From Hymenobacter sp. GOD-10R (GTDB taxonomy: Bacteria; Bacteroidota; Bacteroidia; Cytophagales; Hymenobacteraceae), in NCBI RefSeq assembly GCF_035609205.1, contig NZ_CP141184.1, positions 3,748,501-3,812,500 of the forward strand: a DNA stretch of 64,000 nucleotides. Direction: 5' to 3'. Made by a program: the position numbers and the translations under genes. Of this stretch, positions 8,522 through 16,492 are shown piece by piece. The notes under the pieces are model-generated. The model ran no database searches. It saw nothing but the letters and a program-made list of their open reading frames with translations, and was not told where the DNA came from. The stretch's first letter is position 1. The number at the start of each line of letters is the position of its first letter.

Positions 8522-9400
8522 ATGGCTGCTTCCGGTACTTCGACGGTGACTGAAAATTTTAAAAATGTAGGCTTGGTAGTGCTCGGTATCCTGAGTGCGA
8601 GCACAGGCCTAAAAAGCTTTTTATTGTCGAGTCACTTTATTGACGGCGGCGTAACGGGCATTTCCATGCTCTTGGCTCAAATCTTAGGCGTACCTCTAGC
8701 GGTGCTACTGTTGGTCATCAATTTGCCGTTTCTGGTGCTAGGTTACCGGCAGATTGGGCGAGGTTTTGCGCTCAAGAGCGCTGCCGCCATTGCCGGCCTC
8801 TCACTCACGGTGGCGCTGGTACCGTTCCCCGACATTACACCCGATTTGCTGCTCACCGCCGTTTTTGGCGGTCTATTTATTGGGGCCGGTATTGGCCTGG
8901 CTATGCGCGGCGGCGCAGTCCTCGACGGTACCGAAATTGCCGCCTTGCTTATCAGCAAACACAGCCCACTGCTCAAAGTAAGCGACGTCATCCTGCTACT
9001 GAACGTATTCATCTTCGGCACGGCCGCTTTCTTCCTAGGTATTCAAACGGCCATGTATTCCATTTTGACCTACGTAGCAGCGTCTAAGGCCTTGGATTTT
9101 CTGCTCAATGGCATTGAGCAATATACGGGGGTCACGATTGTGTCGGAGCATAGTGAGGAAGTGCGCCAAACCATCACGGAGAAGCTAGGTCGTGGGGTTA
9201 CGATTTATCAGGGCAAGCGCGGCTACGGCAAACGCGGCGATCAACATGAAGCCCGTGACATCGTCTTCACCGTGGTGACGCGGCTGGAGCTGCCGCAGCT
9301 GCGCAGTGAAGTACGCCGCATTGATCCGAAAGCCTTTCTCATTCAGCAGAGTATCGACGACACCGAGGGAGGAATGGTCAAGAAGCGGCCTTTGCACTAA
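8522..9400 (+). CDS. YitT family membrane protein (DUF2179 C-terminal domain)
   Basis: A 292-residue inner-membrane protein with about five to six membrane segments in residues 15-190 and a soluble DUF2179 domain at about 205-280. Typical YitT words are HFIDGGVTGISMLLAQILGV, GAGIGLAMRGGAVLDGTEI and the C-terminal GKRGYGKRGDQHEARDIVF. The transport or structural role of the family is not established. It lies between two genes of the presumed 3-keto-sugar locus; whether it belongs there functionally is unclear. Confidence 0.88.
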   Translation: MAASGTSTVTENFKNVGLVVLGILSASTGLKSFLLSSHFIDGGVTGISMLLAQILGVPLAVLLLVINLPFLVLGYRQIGRGFALKSAAAIAGLSLTVALVPFPDITPDLLLTAVFGGLFIGAGIGLAMRGGAVLDGTEIAALLISKHSPLLKVSDVILLLNVFIFGTAAFFLGIQTAMYSILTYVAASKALDFLLNGIEQYTGVTIVSEHSEEVRQTITEKLGRGVTIYQGKRGYGKRGDQHEARDIVFTVVTRLELPQLRSEVRRIDPKAFLIQQSIDDTEGGMVKKRPLH

Positions 9401-9556
9401 GGGTGTGGAGGGGTGCGCGGTCCCTGGCCCGAATGGATTTCAGCAGCACATTCCGCAGAGGGTGCAAACCGTCATTTCGCCTACTATCCACACCAGCTAG
9501 CTCAAAACACGTACTGTCCTGTTAGTTATATCCCTCCTGCCCCACCCCTCACTGAT

Positions 9557-10657
9557 ATGCTTACCAAATACCTCCTTGTCCTTTGCCTGATGCTCGTCAC
9601 AGCAGTTGGCGCTTCCGCTCAAAAGCCACCCGTGCGCGTGGGCATTGTGGGCCTCACTCACGCGCACGTACATGGCATCCTAGGTCGCAAAGGCCATGAT
9701 GATCTTCAGATCGTCGGGATTGTGGAGTCTAATCGGGAGCTAGCCCAGCGCTACTCGAAGCAGTACGGCTACTCCATGAACATTGTGTACAAGACGACAG
9801 AGGAGATGATTGCGGCCACCAAGCCCGAGGTCGTTACGGCTTTCGGTAGCATCTACGAGCACCTAGCCGTCGTGCAAACGTGCGCCCCGAAGGGCATCCA
9901 CGTCATGGTGGAGAAACCCTTGGCCGTGAGTCTAGACCACGCCCGCCAGATGGAAGCCTTGGCCAAGAAGCACCACATTAAACTGCTCACCAACTACGAA
10001 ACGACTTGGTATCCGACCAACCACGAGGCCTACGACTTACTAAAGAAGGGCATGGTGGGCCCGCTAAGCCAAGTGGTTGTCCACGATGGGCACCGCGGCC
10101 CGAAGAACATCGGCGTCAATAAGGAATTCCTGGACTGGCTGACTGACCCCATACAGAACGGCGGCGGGGCCCTCATCGATTTCGGCTGCTACGGTGTGAA
10201 CCTAATGACGTGGCTGCAAGACGGCAAAAAACCCACGACCGTGACCGCCGTAACCCAGCAGCTTCAGCCCGAAAACAACCCCAAAGTAGACGACGAATCA
10301 ACCATTCTACTCACCTACGACAACGCCAAAGCCACCATTCAAGGCTCCTGGAACTGGCCCATCGGCCGGAAGGATATGGAGATCTACGGCAAAACGGGCG
10401 TCATTTACGCCGACAACAAGAACGACCTACGCGTGCGCCAAGCCGACGGCTACGATCAGTATAAGGAAGAAAAGCGCCACCTAGAAGACCGAAAGGCCCC
10501 GTACGACGACCCATTCACGTTTTTGGTGGGCGTGGTGCGCAATGAAATAACGCTCAAGCCCTACGACTTGTCCTCGCTGGAGAACAACATGATTGTAGTA
10601 GAAATCTTGGAAGCTGCCCGCAAGAGCGCCAAAACGCATCAGAGTGTGAAGCTGTAG
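9557..10657 (+). CDS. secreted Gfo/Idh/MocA family oxidoreductase
   Basis: A 366-residue NAD(P)-dependent sugar oxidoreductase with an N-terminal signal (MLTKYLLVLCLMLVTAVGAS-AQ). The Rossmann domain starts VRVGIVGLTHAHVHGILG; the family motif EKPLAVSLDHARQM carries the usual EKP lysine, and the C-terminal half holds GGGALIDFGCYGVNLMTW. The ATG at 9557 is chosen because it begins the signal peptide; a longer frame from 9413 does not. Export of such an enzyme is a known feature of Bacteroidota keto-sugar loci. The gene is convergent with the second DUF1080 gene. Confidence 0.88.
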   Translation: MLTKYLLVLCLMLVTAVGASAQKPPVRVGIVGLTHAHVHGILGRKGHDDLQIVGIVESNRELAQRYSKQYGYSMNIVYKTTEEMIAATKPEVVTAFGSIYEHLAVVQTCAPKGIHVMVEKPLAVSLDHARQMEALAKKHHIKLLTNYETTWYPTNHEAYDLLKKGMVGPLSQVVVHDGHRGPKNIGVNKEFLDWLTDPIQNGGGALIDFGCYGVNLMTWLQDGKKPTTVTAVTQQLQPENNPKVDDESTILLTYDNAKATIQGSWNWPIGRKDMEIYGKTGVIYADNKNDLRVRQADGYDQYKEEKRHLEDRKAPYDDPFTFLVGVVRNEITLKPYDLSSLENNMIVVEILEAARKSAKTHQSVKL

Positions 10658-10685
10658 AGACACAAGTATGCGGCTCTACAGCTTC
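10648..10685. terminator. inverted repeat overlapping a stop codon
   Basis: GAAGCTGTAGAG and CTCTACAGCTTC are perfect 12-base arms around a 14-base loop. The left arm includes the last codons and the TAG of the Gfo/Idh/MocA gene. It has no clear T tract, so terminator function between the two convergent genes is only likely. Confidence 0.45.
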
Positions 10686-10746
10686 GCAACTGCCCCATGT
10701 ATTCCCCTTGCTAGACCCTGTTGTTACAGGAACCAGCGTAGGCTAC

Positions 10747-11463
10747 CTAGTTGAGTGTCTTTAGCTTGAAGTTTTTGTACTCGATTTTCATCGGTGGGCC
10801 TACGTGTACCTGCACCCCGATCCAGCCGCTCATTTTGCGGTTGGCGGCGTCCTCATCAGTCACGTCGGCCATGAGCACATCGTTGATGTAGTGCTGGAGA
10901 TGGTTGCCTTTCACAATTAAGTGCACCTGATTCCAATCGCCGGCTTTGATGTGGGTTTGCAGGGCCGCACGACCGCCACCTAGGCTGTCGAGCACTTGCG
11001 GCGGCTGGCCTTCGACGAGTCGCACGCGCTGCCCACGCAACGCCAAGAACTTGCGGCCTCGCTCCTCATAGTTCTGACCGGTGTAGCGGTTGCGGCCGTC
11101 GATATCGGCTTGGTAGCCTTGCAGCGCGTACGGCAGATCGGGCACTTCCTGGCTCCGGTAGTTGATGCCACTGTTACCTAGGGCCGAAATCCGATAGTCG
11201 ACCAGCAGTTCAAAGTCGCGGGGCTGCCCGCCGCGCCAGATGATGAAGGTGTTGCGCTTCACAATAGTAGCGGGCGTGATTTCGCCCACCATCACGCCGT
11301 CGCGCACGTGCCAGTACGTGGTGTCGTACTCCCAGCCGCGCAGCGTTTTGCCGTCGAAAATGTTCTGCCATCCCTTGCCCGCCGTTGACGCGTTTTGCGA
11401 CGAGCGGCAGCTCATGGTCAGCAATAAGCTACTCGCTAGAACCAGATACCCAGGAACTTTCAT
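10747..11463 (-). CDS. DUF1080 lipoprotein (3-keto-disaccharide hydrolase family)
   Basis: A 238-residue lipoprotein: the signal MKVPGYLVLASSLLLTMSC ends in a lipobox cysteine at about residue 19. DUF1080 words are NIFDGKTLRGWEYDTTYWHV, LLVDYRISALGNSGINYRSQ, ALQTHIKAGDWNQVHLIVKG and a final VGPPMKIEYKNFKLKTL. It belongs to a different subgroup from the 7270-7965 protein, having an extra RYTGQNYEERGRKFLALRG segment. By family it should act on 3-keto-glycosides at the cell envelope. It is convergent with the Gfo/Idh/MocA gene. Confidence 0.88.
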   Translation of the reverse strand: MKVPGYLVLASSLLLTMSCRSSQNASTAGKGWQNIFDGKTLRGWEYDTTYWHVRDGVMVGEITPATIVKRNTFIIWRGGQPRDFELLVDYRISALGNSGINYRSQEVPDLPYALQGYQADIDGRNRYTGQNYEERGRKFLALRGQRVRLVEGQPPQVLDSLGGGRAALQTHIKAGDWNQVHLIVKGNHLQHYINDVLMADVTDEDAANRKMSGWIGVQVHVGPPMKIEYKNFKLKTLN

Positions 11464-11788
11464 TTGGTAGGTGTGCAGTTATTAGTAGATGATCAATCAA
11501 TTAGAGCTTAGCGTACCTAGCGCCTTTCCCATAGGGGCATTCCTCTCGCTGATCGAAACGACGTGCTCTTTGTTGTTACGTCCTAGTTGAATAGGCTAGT
11601 AGTACCCTGCCGCTTAGCTAGCAGCCCGTCAGACCAACTACTATCTATCGACTAAGTACCTAAGCTGCATCTAATATCTACTGCGCCGCGGGTCTAGCCC
11701 TTACGCACCTACCTGCTTTGGACCTAGGTAGAGTTTAGAACACCGGCTAGGTATTCCAAGGCTTGCTCTCATGCCTCCTAGCTTTTGC
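11464..11788. other. intergenic region, nothing recognised
   Basis: The stretch lies between the start of the DUF1080 gene and the end of the AraC gene, both on the minus strand. It is rich in CTAG words (ACCTAGGTAG near 11724). No hairpin, promoter box or reading frame could be supported. Confidence 0.4.
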
Positions 11789-12712
11789 TTAATTAACGGT
11801 ACACAAAATCCGGTAGTCGGTCGGCGTCATGCCTTCCATCTGGCGGAACATGCGGGTGAAGTAGTTCAGGTTGTTGAAGCCCGCTTTAAAGCAGATTTCG
11901 GTGATGCTGAGCGCCGGGTTTTTCAGGCATTTCTTCGCTAAGCGCATGCGTTCCTTGATGATGTAGTCGATGGGCGACAGGCCAAACTCCTGCTTGAAGG
12001 CACGGTAGAAGTTGGGCTTGCTCATGTACACCTTTGCGCTCAGGTCGTCGACGCTGATCTTTTCGGCAATGTTTTCCTTGATGTAGTGCAAGATGTGCGC
12101 GAACCGATTGGAGGTTGCCAGCACTGCCACGTTGTGCTCCTTCTCGTGCAGACTCTGCACCTGCATAATGCGCAGCAACAGCTCCTTCACCGTGAAATCG
12201 GCTAGGATGTCTTTGTTCTGCGCGTCGCCAAAGCCGATACGCACCAACTTGTAAATCAGCGCCGTTACTTCTTCATCATTATAGAAATAGTGCTGATTGA
12301 AGCCGAAGGCCCACTTCTCATCTTCCGTTTTGGGGTAGTGTTCATTCAGGTAGTTTACCGTGTCGATGATCTGGAGCCGGTCGATAGCGAGGGCCACGCA
12401 CTGGGTCGGGTTTTCATTGGAGGCCTCCGGGAAATCAATCACCATCTTGAGGTTAGGCGGCACCACCATGGTGTTGCCAGGCAGGTAGTTGAACTCCTCT
12501 TGGTTGAAGAGGTGCATCACCTTCTTACCGCGCAGCATGTTGGTGAGCACCAAGTCGCTGTACGACTGCTCGATCTGGGCACTTTGCAGGTGCGTTTCGA
12601 GGAGGCTGAGCTCATACTTTTCGAGGGTTTGCACCCGGCGATTATCAATCAGCGTGGCGAGGTCCTGCGCTTTGGTGAGCGGGATGCTAGGAAGCAAATC
12701 AGTTACGGTCAT
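11789..12712 (-). CDS. AraC family transcriptional regulator (AraC_N type)
   Basis: A 307-residue regulator. The N-terminal half (about 20-190) matches the AraC_N sensor type (GNTMVVPPNLKMVIDFPEAS). The C-terminal double helix-turn-helix covers about 205-300, with ISVDDLSAKVYMSKPNFYRA, FKQEFGLSPIDYI and ICFKAGFNNLNYFTRMFRQM. The ATG at 12712 (MTVTDLLPSIPL) is preferred to a TTG at 12733. It is divergent from hxlB across 250 bases, so it is the best candidate regulator of the hxlBA operon and perhaps of itself; this is inferred from position only. Confidence 0.88.
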   Translation of the reverse strand: MTVTDLLPSIPLTKAQDLATLIDNRRVQTLEKYELSLLETHLQSAQIEQSYSDLVLTNMLRGKKVMHLFNQEEFNYLPGNTMVVPPNLKMVIDFPEASNENPTQCVALAIDRLQIIDTVNYLNEHYPKTEDEKWAFGFNQHYFYNDEEVTALIYKLVRIGFGDAQNKDILADFTVKELLLRIMQVQSLHEKEHNVAVLATSNRFAHILHYIKENIAEKISVDDLSAKVYMSKPNFYRAFKQEFGLSPIDYIIKERMRLAKKCLKNPALSITEICFKAGFNNLNYFTRMFRQMEGMTPTDYRILCTVN

Positions 12713-12867
12713 TACGAAAGAGGCAACAAGCAATCCGCGAGGATTGGGGTGGCAAGTACAGCATGGAATACGAGCAAAAACAGGCTAGTACCACCCGGCT
12801 AGGCTTGTTTGATAGGATAGTGCCACCGATTGATATCATTCTGCAAAGGCTCCCTTTTAGGCTGCCC

Positions 12868-12875
12868 TAGCTTTG
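12868..12875 (+). promoter_or_regulatory. possible Bacteroidota -7 box for hxlBA
   Basis: TAGCTTTG fits the TAnnTTTG -7 consensus and lies 88 bases before the hxlB start. No good TTG is present near the -33 position, so this is a weak call. Confidence 0.3.
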
Positions 12876-12963
12876 CAGCGCATTCGTCGGAAAGCCTCTC
12901 AGCGCCCCGACAGGCCGTCCAACTACCGGGCACTTTCGCCTGGTCACGCAACCCACCTACTTG

Positions 12964-13548
12964 ATGAGCACCCTAACGTCCGATAAGCTGAGCCTTGCCT
13001 TACAAGACAATTTGCAGGTCATTCTTCAGGAAAACCAACGGCTAGCCCAGCAGCTCGACCTAGGTGCGGCGGTGGCCATAATCCCGCTTATTCAACACGC
13101 CGAGCGGATTTTTGTTGTCGGCGCGGGCCGCACGGGGCTAATCCTAAAGGCCGCCGCCATGCGCCTGATGCACCTAGGCCTGACGGTGTTTGTGGTTGGC
13201 GAAACCACCACGCCCGCCATCAAGGCCGGCGACTTGCTGCTGGCCGGCTCGGGCTCCGGCACCACTAGCACTATCGTGAAAGCAGCCGAAAAGGCCGTTG
13301 TAGCGGGCGCTCAAGTTGTGGTCATCTCCACAACCGCTACGTCGCCGCTGGCAGCCCTCGCCACGCAAGTAGTGGTGCTGCCCGCTGCCCAGAAGCAAGA
13401 CCACGGTGGCGAAATCTCGAAGCAATACGCCGGCAGCTTATTCGAGCAGGGCGTGTTGCTGCTGCTCGATGCCATTTTCCAGACGCTGTGGGGTCTCGAT
13501 GGTACTCCTGCCCCCGAGCTCTGGAAACGTCACGCCAACCTGGAATAA
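12964..13548 (+). CDS. hxlB: 6-phospho-3-hexuloisomerase
   Basis: A 194-residue SIS-domain isomerase that turns D-arabino-3-hexulose 6-phosphate into fructose 6-phosphate, the second step of the ribulose-monophosphate pathway. The SIS fold shows as RIFVVGAGRTGLILKAAAMR, VVGETTTPAIKAGDLLLAGS and GAQVVVISTTATSPLAALAT. The C-terminal QYAGSLFEQGVLLLLDAIFQ is typical of PHI. The ATG at 12964 follows an in-frame TTG at 12961. Its partner hxlA starts 55 bases after its stop, so the pair is an operon. The order here is isomerase first. Confidence 0.93.
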   Translation: MSTLTSDKLSLALQDNLQVILQENQRLAQQLDLGAAVAIIPLIQHAERIFVVGAGRTGLILKAAAMRLMHLGLTVFVVGETTTPAIKAGDLLLAGSGSGTTSTIVKAAEKAVVAGAQVVVISTTATSPLAALATQVVVLPAAQKQDHGGEISKQYAGSLFEQGVLLLLDAIFQTLWGLDGTPAPELWKRHANLE

Positions 13549-13603
13549 CGCTGGCTGGCAATCCTTTACCTATTTACTCTCCCCTCATAACCCAACCCAT
13601 AAC

Positions 13604-14236
13604 ATGGCTAAATTACAAGTTGCAATCGACCTTCTGACCACCAAAGACGCCTTGGCCCTCGCCGAGAAAGTAGCGCCCTACGTGGATATTATTGAGCTAG
13701 GTACGCCCCTCATCAAGAGCGAAGGCCTAGCTGTCATTACGGCAATGAAGCAAGCTCACCCCGACAAGCTGGTATTTGCCGACTTCAAAACCGCTGACAC
13801 CGGCGAGCTAGAAGCCGGCATGGCCTTCGAAGCCGGCGCGGATCTGGTTACCATCCTAGGTGCCGTCGACAATGCCACCGTGGTTGGCGCCGTGAAAGCT
13901 GCCAAAGCCCACAACAAAGGCGTGGTAGTAGATACTATCGGCGTAACGGACCGCGTGAAGCGTGCCCAGGAGGTTTCGGCCCTAGGTGTCGAGTTCGTGG
14001 AGCTGCACGCTGGCCTCGACGAGCAAGCCCAGGCTGGCTACTCGATCCAAGTTCTGATTGATGAGGCCACGCGCGCTGGTGTTCCGGTTTCCATCGCGGG
14101 CGGTGTTAATCTGAGCAACATTGCCGCCGTGAAGCAAGCGGGCGTGGCTGTAGCCGTAGCCGGTGGTGCCATTTACGGCGCCGCTGACCCAGCCGCCGCC
14201 GCCAAAGAACTGCGCGAGGCATTCGACGCCGCGTAA
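13604..14236 (+). CDS. hxlA: 3-hexulose-6-phosphate synthase
   Basis: A 210-residue TIM-barrel aldolase of the orotidine-phosphate-decarboxylase superfamily. It condenses formaldehyde with ribulose 5-phosphate. The superfamily D-x-K-x-x-D motif is complete at Asp60, Lys62 and Asp65 (DFKTAD), Asp9 lies in VAIDLL, and IAGGVNLSNI contributes to phosphate binding. The ATG at 13604 matches the family start (MAKLQVAIDLL); a longer frame from 13406 overlaps hxlB and is rejected. With hxlB it gives formaldehyde fixation or detoxification, or in reverse ribulose-5-phosphate supply. No methanol or methylamine oxidation gene is in the window. Confidence 0.95.
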   Translation: MAKLQVAIDLLTTKDALALAEKVAPYVDIIELGTPLIKSEGLAVITAMKQAHPDKLVFADFKTADTGELEAGMAFEAGADLVTILGAVDNATVVGAVKAAKAHNKGVVVDTIGVTDRVKRAQEVSALGVEFVELHAGLDEQAQAGYSIQVLIDEATRAGVPVSIAGGVNLSNIAAVKQAGVAVAVAGGAIYGAADPAAAAKELREAFDAA

Positions 14237-14281
14237 GGCTGCCGGTGCCTAAAGGGCACCTAGGCTTTTCTGCTTGATAGC

Positions 14282-14311
14282 AAAGCTCCGGCCGTTGGCC
14301 GGAGCTTTTTT
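14282..14311 (+). terminator. rho-independent terminator of hxlBA
   Basis: AAAGCTCCGGCC-GTT-GGCCGGAGCTTTTTT, 12-base arms and a three-base loop followed by T6, 46 bases after the hxlA stop. Confidence 0.9.
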
Positions 14312-14388
14312 GTTGGCCTTGTAGCTCGATGCAACGCCTGAGTGGGTCGCAAGCCTCCTAGGGGAGTTCACCCATCTAGTATCTGCGT

Positions 14389-15261
14389 ATGCTCTATCTC
14401 CGGTGCAGGCTCGCTTGCCTGCTTGTATCCTCCCTGTTTATCTCCCCTCCTGCCCGTGCGCAGTCTTTCCCAACGGGCAAGATCACAACCCCAACCGGTA
14501 CCCCAGTAGCCTATACGTCAGCAGGGGTCAAAGGCAAACCTTTCGGAACAGTAGCGGCTGCAGACGGCACCTTTTCCCTTTCCGCTTTTGCGCCCGCTGC
14601 CGCTACAGATACCGTCGTTGTATCATGCGTAGGTTATCAGTCGCGTAAGCTATTGGTTAGTCAGTTACGGCAGCAACCAGCGGTGCAGCTCTATCCGACA
14701 GCAACGCAACTTCAGGAAGTAATGGTGCATAGCAAGCGCCCTAAGCGTACAATCCTAGGTCATAACGGTTCGAGTATTTTCACCAGCCTTAATTTCTACA
14801 CGGCCAAGGACACCGTACCGCACGACCGCCTCGGCCGGGAAGTGGGCCTACTTATGAAGGTCAAGCAACCTGTCCGCCTAGAGAGCTTTCATCTGTTTGT
14901 GTTCAACAGTGATTTCTCTTTCGTAACATTTCGCCTCACAATTTACGCCGTGGCGAACGGTCAGCCCCAAGCTCCTTTGTTGCAGAAGGACGTCATTTTT
15001 GAGGTGGCAGGTCGGAAGCATGGGTGGCGGGAAGTTGATCTGCGACCTTATGCTATCGAGTTAGCCGGACACCAGGACGTGGTAGCATCCGTGCAGTGGC
15101 TACAAAGCAAAAACGACCAGCCCACCAGCAAGTACTTCGGCATAGCCGCTCACTTGTCGCCTTTCCACAGTACTTTCTTGCGGGATAAAAGCCAGGAAAG
15201 CTGGCAGAAGATGGGAGCAAATACGAGTCTATATTTCACAGCTTTGGCTTACCCGGGGTAA
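14389..15261 (+). CDS. secreted protein with carboxypeptidase-like regulatory domain
   Basis: A 290-residue exported protein. The signal peptide ends near PPARA-QS (residue 25). Residues about 27-105 form a carboxypeptidase-D regulatory-like beta sandwich (GKITTPTGTPVAYTSAGVKG, then GTFSLSAF and VVVSCVGYQSRKL), the domain that usually opens TonB-dependent receptors. Here no plug or barrel follows. Residues about 140-290 are beta-rich (SFHLFVFNSDFSFVTFRLTI, WREVDLRPYAIELAGHQDV) and unassigned. A cell-surface or periplasmic binding role is possible. Stand-alone gene. Confidence 0.75.
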   Translation: MLYLRCRLACLLVSSLFISPPARAQSFPTGKITTPTGTPVAYTSAGVKGKPFGTVAAADGTFSLSAFAPAAATDTVVVSCVGYQSRKLLVSQLRQQPAVQLYPTATQLQEVMVHSKRPKRTILGHNGSSIFTSLNFYTAKDTVPHDRLGREVGLLMKVKQPVRLESFHLFVFNSDFSFVTFRLTIYAVANGQPQAPLLQKDVIFEVAGRKHGWREVDLRPYAIELAGHQDVVASVQWLQSKNDQPTSKYFGIAAHLSPFHSTFLRDKSQESWQKMGANTSLYFTALAYPG

Positions 15262-15420
15262 GTGCTAATGTGGGTTATAAATCCGCTAGCTCCTAACAGC
15301 CAGATCACAAGCTTGACTGAGCACGGACGCTTACCGATTCCTTCAACCACAATGCGCCACCCAAACGCTGAATGAACGTCTAGCGTTTAGGCATTACAGC
15401 CAAACTAGTATCTTTCTGCT

Positions 15421-16020
15421 ATGCGTCCTTCCTTCTCCGAACACAGTCTGGTATTGCGCGGTCCGTATCTGGGAAAGATGACAGATGACGAGTTCTTCGA
15501 CTTTTGCCAGCAACACCCTGAGTTGCGCATCGAGCGCACCGCTAACCACGAAATCCTAATTATGTCGCCCACCGGCAGCCGCTCCGGCAAACGCAACTTC
15601 GAGTTACTAGTAGAGCTAGGTATTTGGCACAAAGCCAATCCGCTTGGTGAAGCTTTCGACTCAAGTACTGGCTTCACCTTGCCCGATGGTTCCGTTAAGT
15701 CGCCGGATGCATCGTGGGTGGCGGCCGAAAAATGGAGCAGTCTGACGCTAGAGCAGCAAAGTCGCTACGCCCCGCTTTGCCCAGATTTCATCGTGGAGCT
15801 AGCTTCCGAATCGGATGAGGTGTCGAGCTTACAGCAGAAGATGCTCGACTGGCAGCGCAACGGTGCCCGCTTGGCTTGGCTCATCGTGCCCAAAACTGAA
15901 ACCGCCTATATCTACCGCGCGGGGCAGTTGGAACCAGAAGTCGTGCAGGGGTTTGACCAGGAGCTTTCCGGAGAAGAGGTGCTGCAGGTGTTTCGGCTGC
16001 GGCTGGCGGAGTTGCGGTAG
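15421..16020 (+). CDS. Uma2 family endonuclease-like protein (DUF820)
   Basis: A 199-residue protein of the Uma2/DUF820 family with a PD-(D/E)XK nuclease-like core. Core words are RTANHEILIMSPTGSRSGKR, NPLGEAFDSSTGFTLPDGSV then SPDASWV, CPDFIVELASESD and WQRNGARLAWLI. The acidic and basic catalytic-type residues (D of PDAS, E of VELAS, K of LQQKM) are present. The family is abundant in cyanobacteria and Cytophagales; its biological role is unsettled. Single gene with no toxin-antitoxin partner visible. Confidence 0.85.
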   Translation: MRPSFSEHSLVLRGPYLGKMTDDEFFDFCQQHPELRIERTANHEILIMSPTGSRSGKRNFELLVELGIWHKANPLGEAFDSSTGFTLPDGSVKSPDASWVAAEKWSSLTLEQQSRYAPLCPDFIVELASESDEVSSLQQKMLDWQRNGARLAWLIVPKTETAYIYRAGQLEPEVVQGFDQELSGEEVLQVFRLRLAELR

Positions 16021-16027
16021 CTACTGC

Positions 16028-16240
16028 TCAGCTAGGATCTGGAACAGGTAAGTTTATCGCAATTACTAGCAGCGCAATCAATAAAATCAGTATCCACCCA
16101 TTAGTAATCTCGTCACCTAGGTAGTCTCCGTAAGAACGGTTTTTACGTTGCAGTAAGCCTCGGAAGAAAGCCCAACGTATGGTGCCGCCAATCCATTGTA
16201 ATAGAATTTCGCCAATCAATTCGCCTAGGAACTCTGTCAT
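16028..16240 (-). CDS. small membrane protein, hypothetical
   Basis: A 70-residue protein beginning with ATG at 16240. The N-terminus is amphipathic (MTEFLGELIGEILLQWIGG); a charged middle (LLQRKNRSYGDYLGDEI) precedes one clear membrane helix, GWILILLIALLVIAINL, near the C-terminus. It is convergent with the Uma2 gene, ending 8 bases from it. The clear helix and ATG suggest a real gene; its function is unknown. Confidence 0.55.
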   Translation of the reverse strand: MTEFLGELIGEILLQWIGGTIRWAFFRGLLQRKNRSYGDYLGDEITNGWILILLIALLVIAINLPVPDPS

Positions 16241-16297
16241 TTTCGCAACATAAATAATAGCTGCATCTAATATACATCTATTTTATGTAGCTCTTCT

Positions 16298-16331
16298 GAA
16301 AAGCCCCGCGTCTACCTGGCCGGGGCTTTTC
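16298..16331. terminator. terminator-like hairpin
   Basis: GAAAAGCCCCG and CGGGGCTTTTC arms of 11 bases around a 12-base loop, with T tracts in both directions. Confidence 0.65.
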
Positions 16332-16348
16332 GTACCTTAGAGTCCCTC

Positions 16349-16464
16349 GAACAATGTAGAGACGCGACACTTCGCGTCTTGTCGTTGCTGATGTTGTTTA
16401 CCTAAACGGCGCGACCTAGGTCGTTCAACGACGAGACGCGAAGTGTTGTGTCTCTACATTGTTC
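16349..16464. repeat. 116-bp MITE-like inverted-repeat element
   Basis: Terminal arms of 39 bases (16349-16387 and 16426-16464) match at 36 positions; the ends read GAACAATGTAGAGAC and GTCTCTACATTGTTC. Each arm contains its own small hairpin, GACGCG...CGCGTC. The centre holds CGACCTAGGTCG. It ends 28 bases before the mutase start codon and so lies in its leader or promoter. Confidence 0.75.
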
Positions 16465-16492
16465 TAATACCACCCAAAATCACCCACCCACT

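Noticed and set aside
13406-13603. N-terminal extension of hxlA
   Set aside because: It overlaps the 3' end of hxlB in another frame and lies upstream of the family's conserved start (MAKLQVAIDLL).
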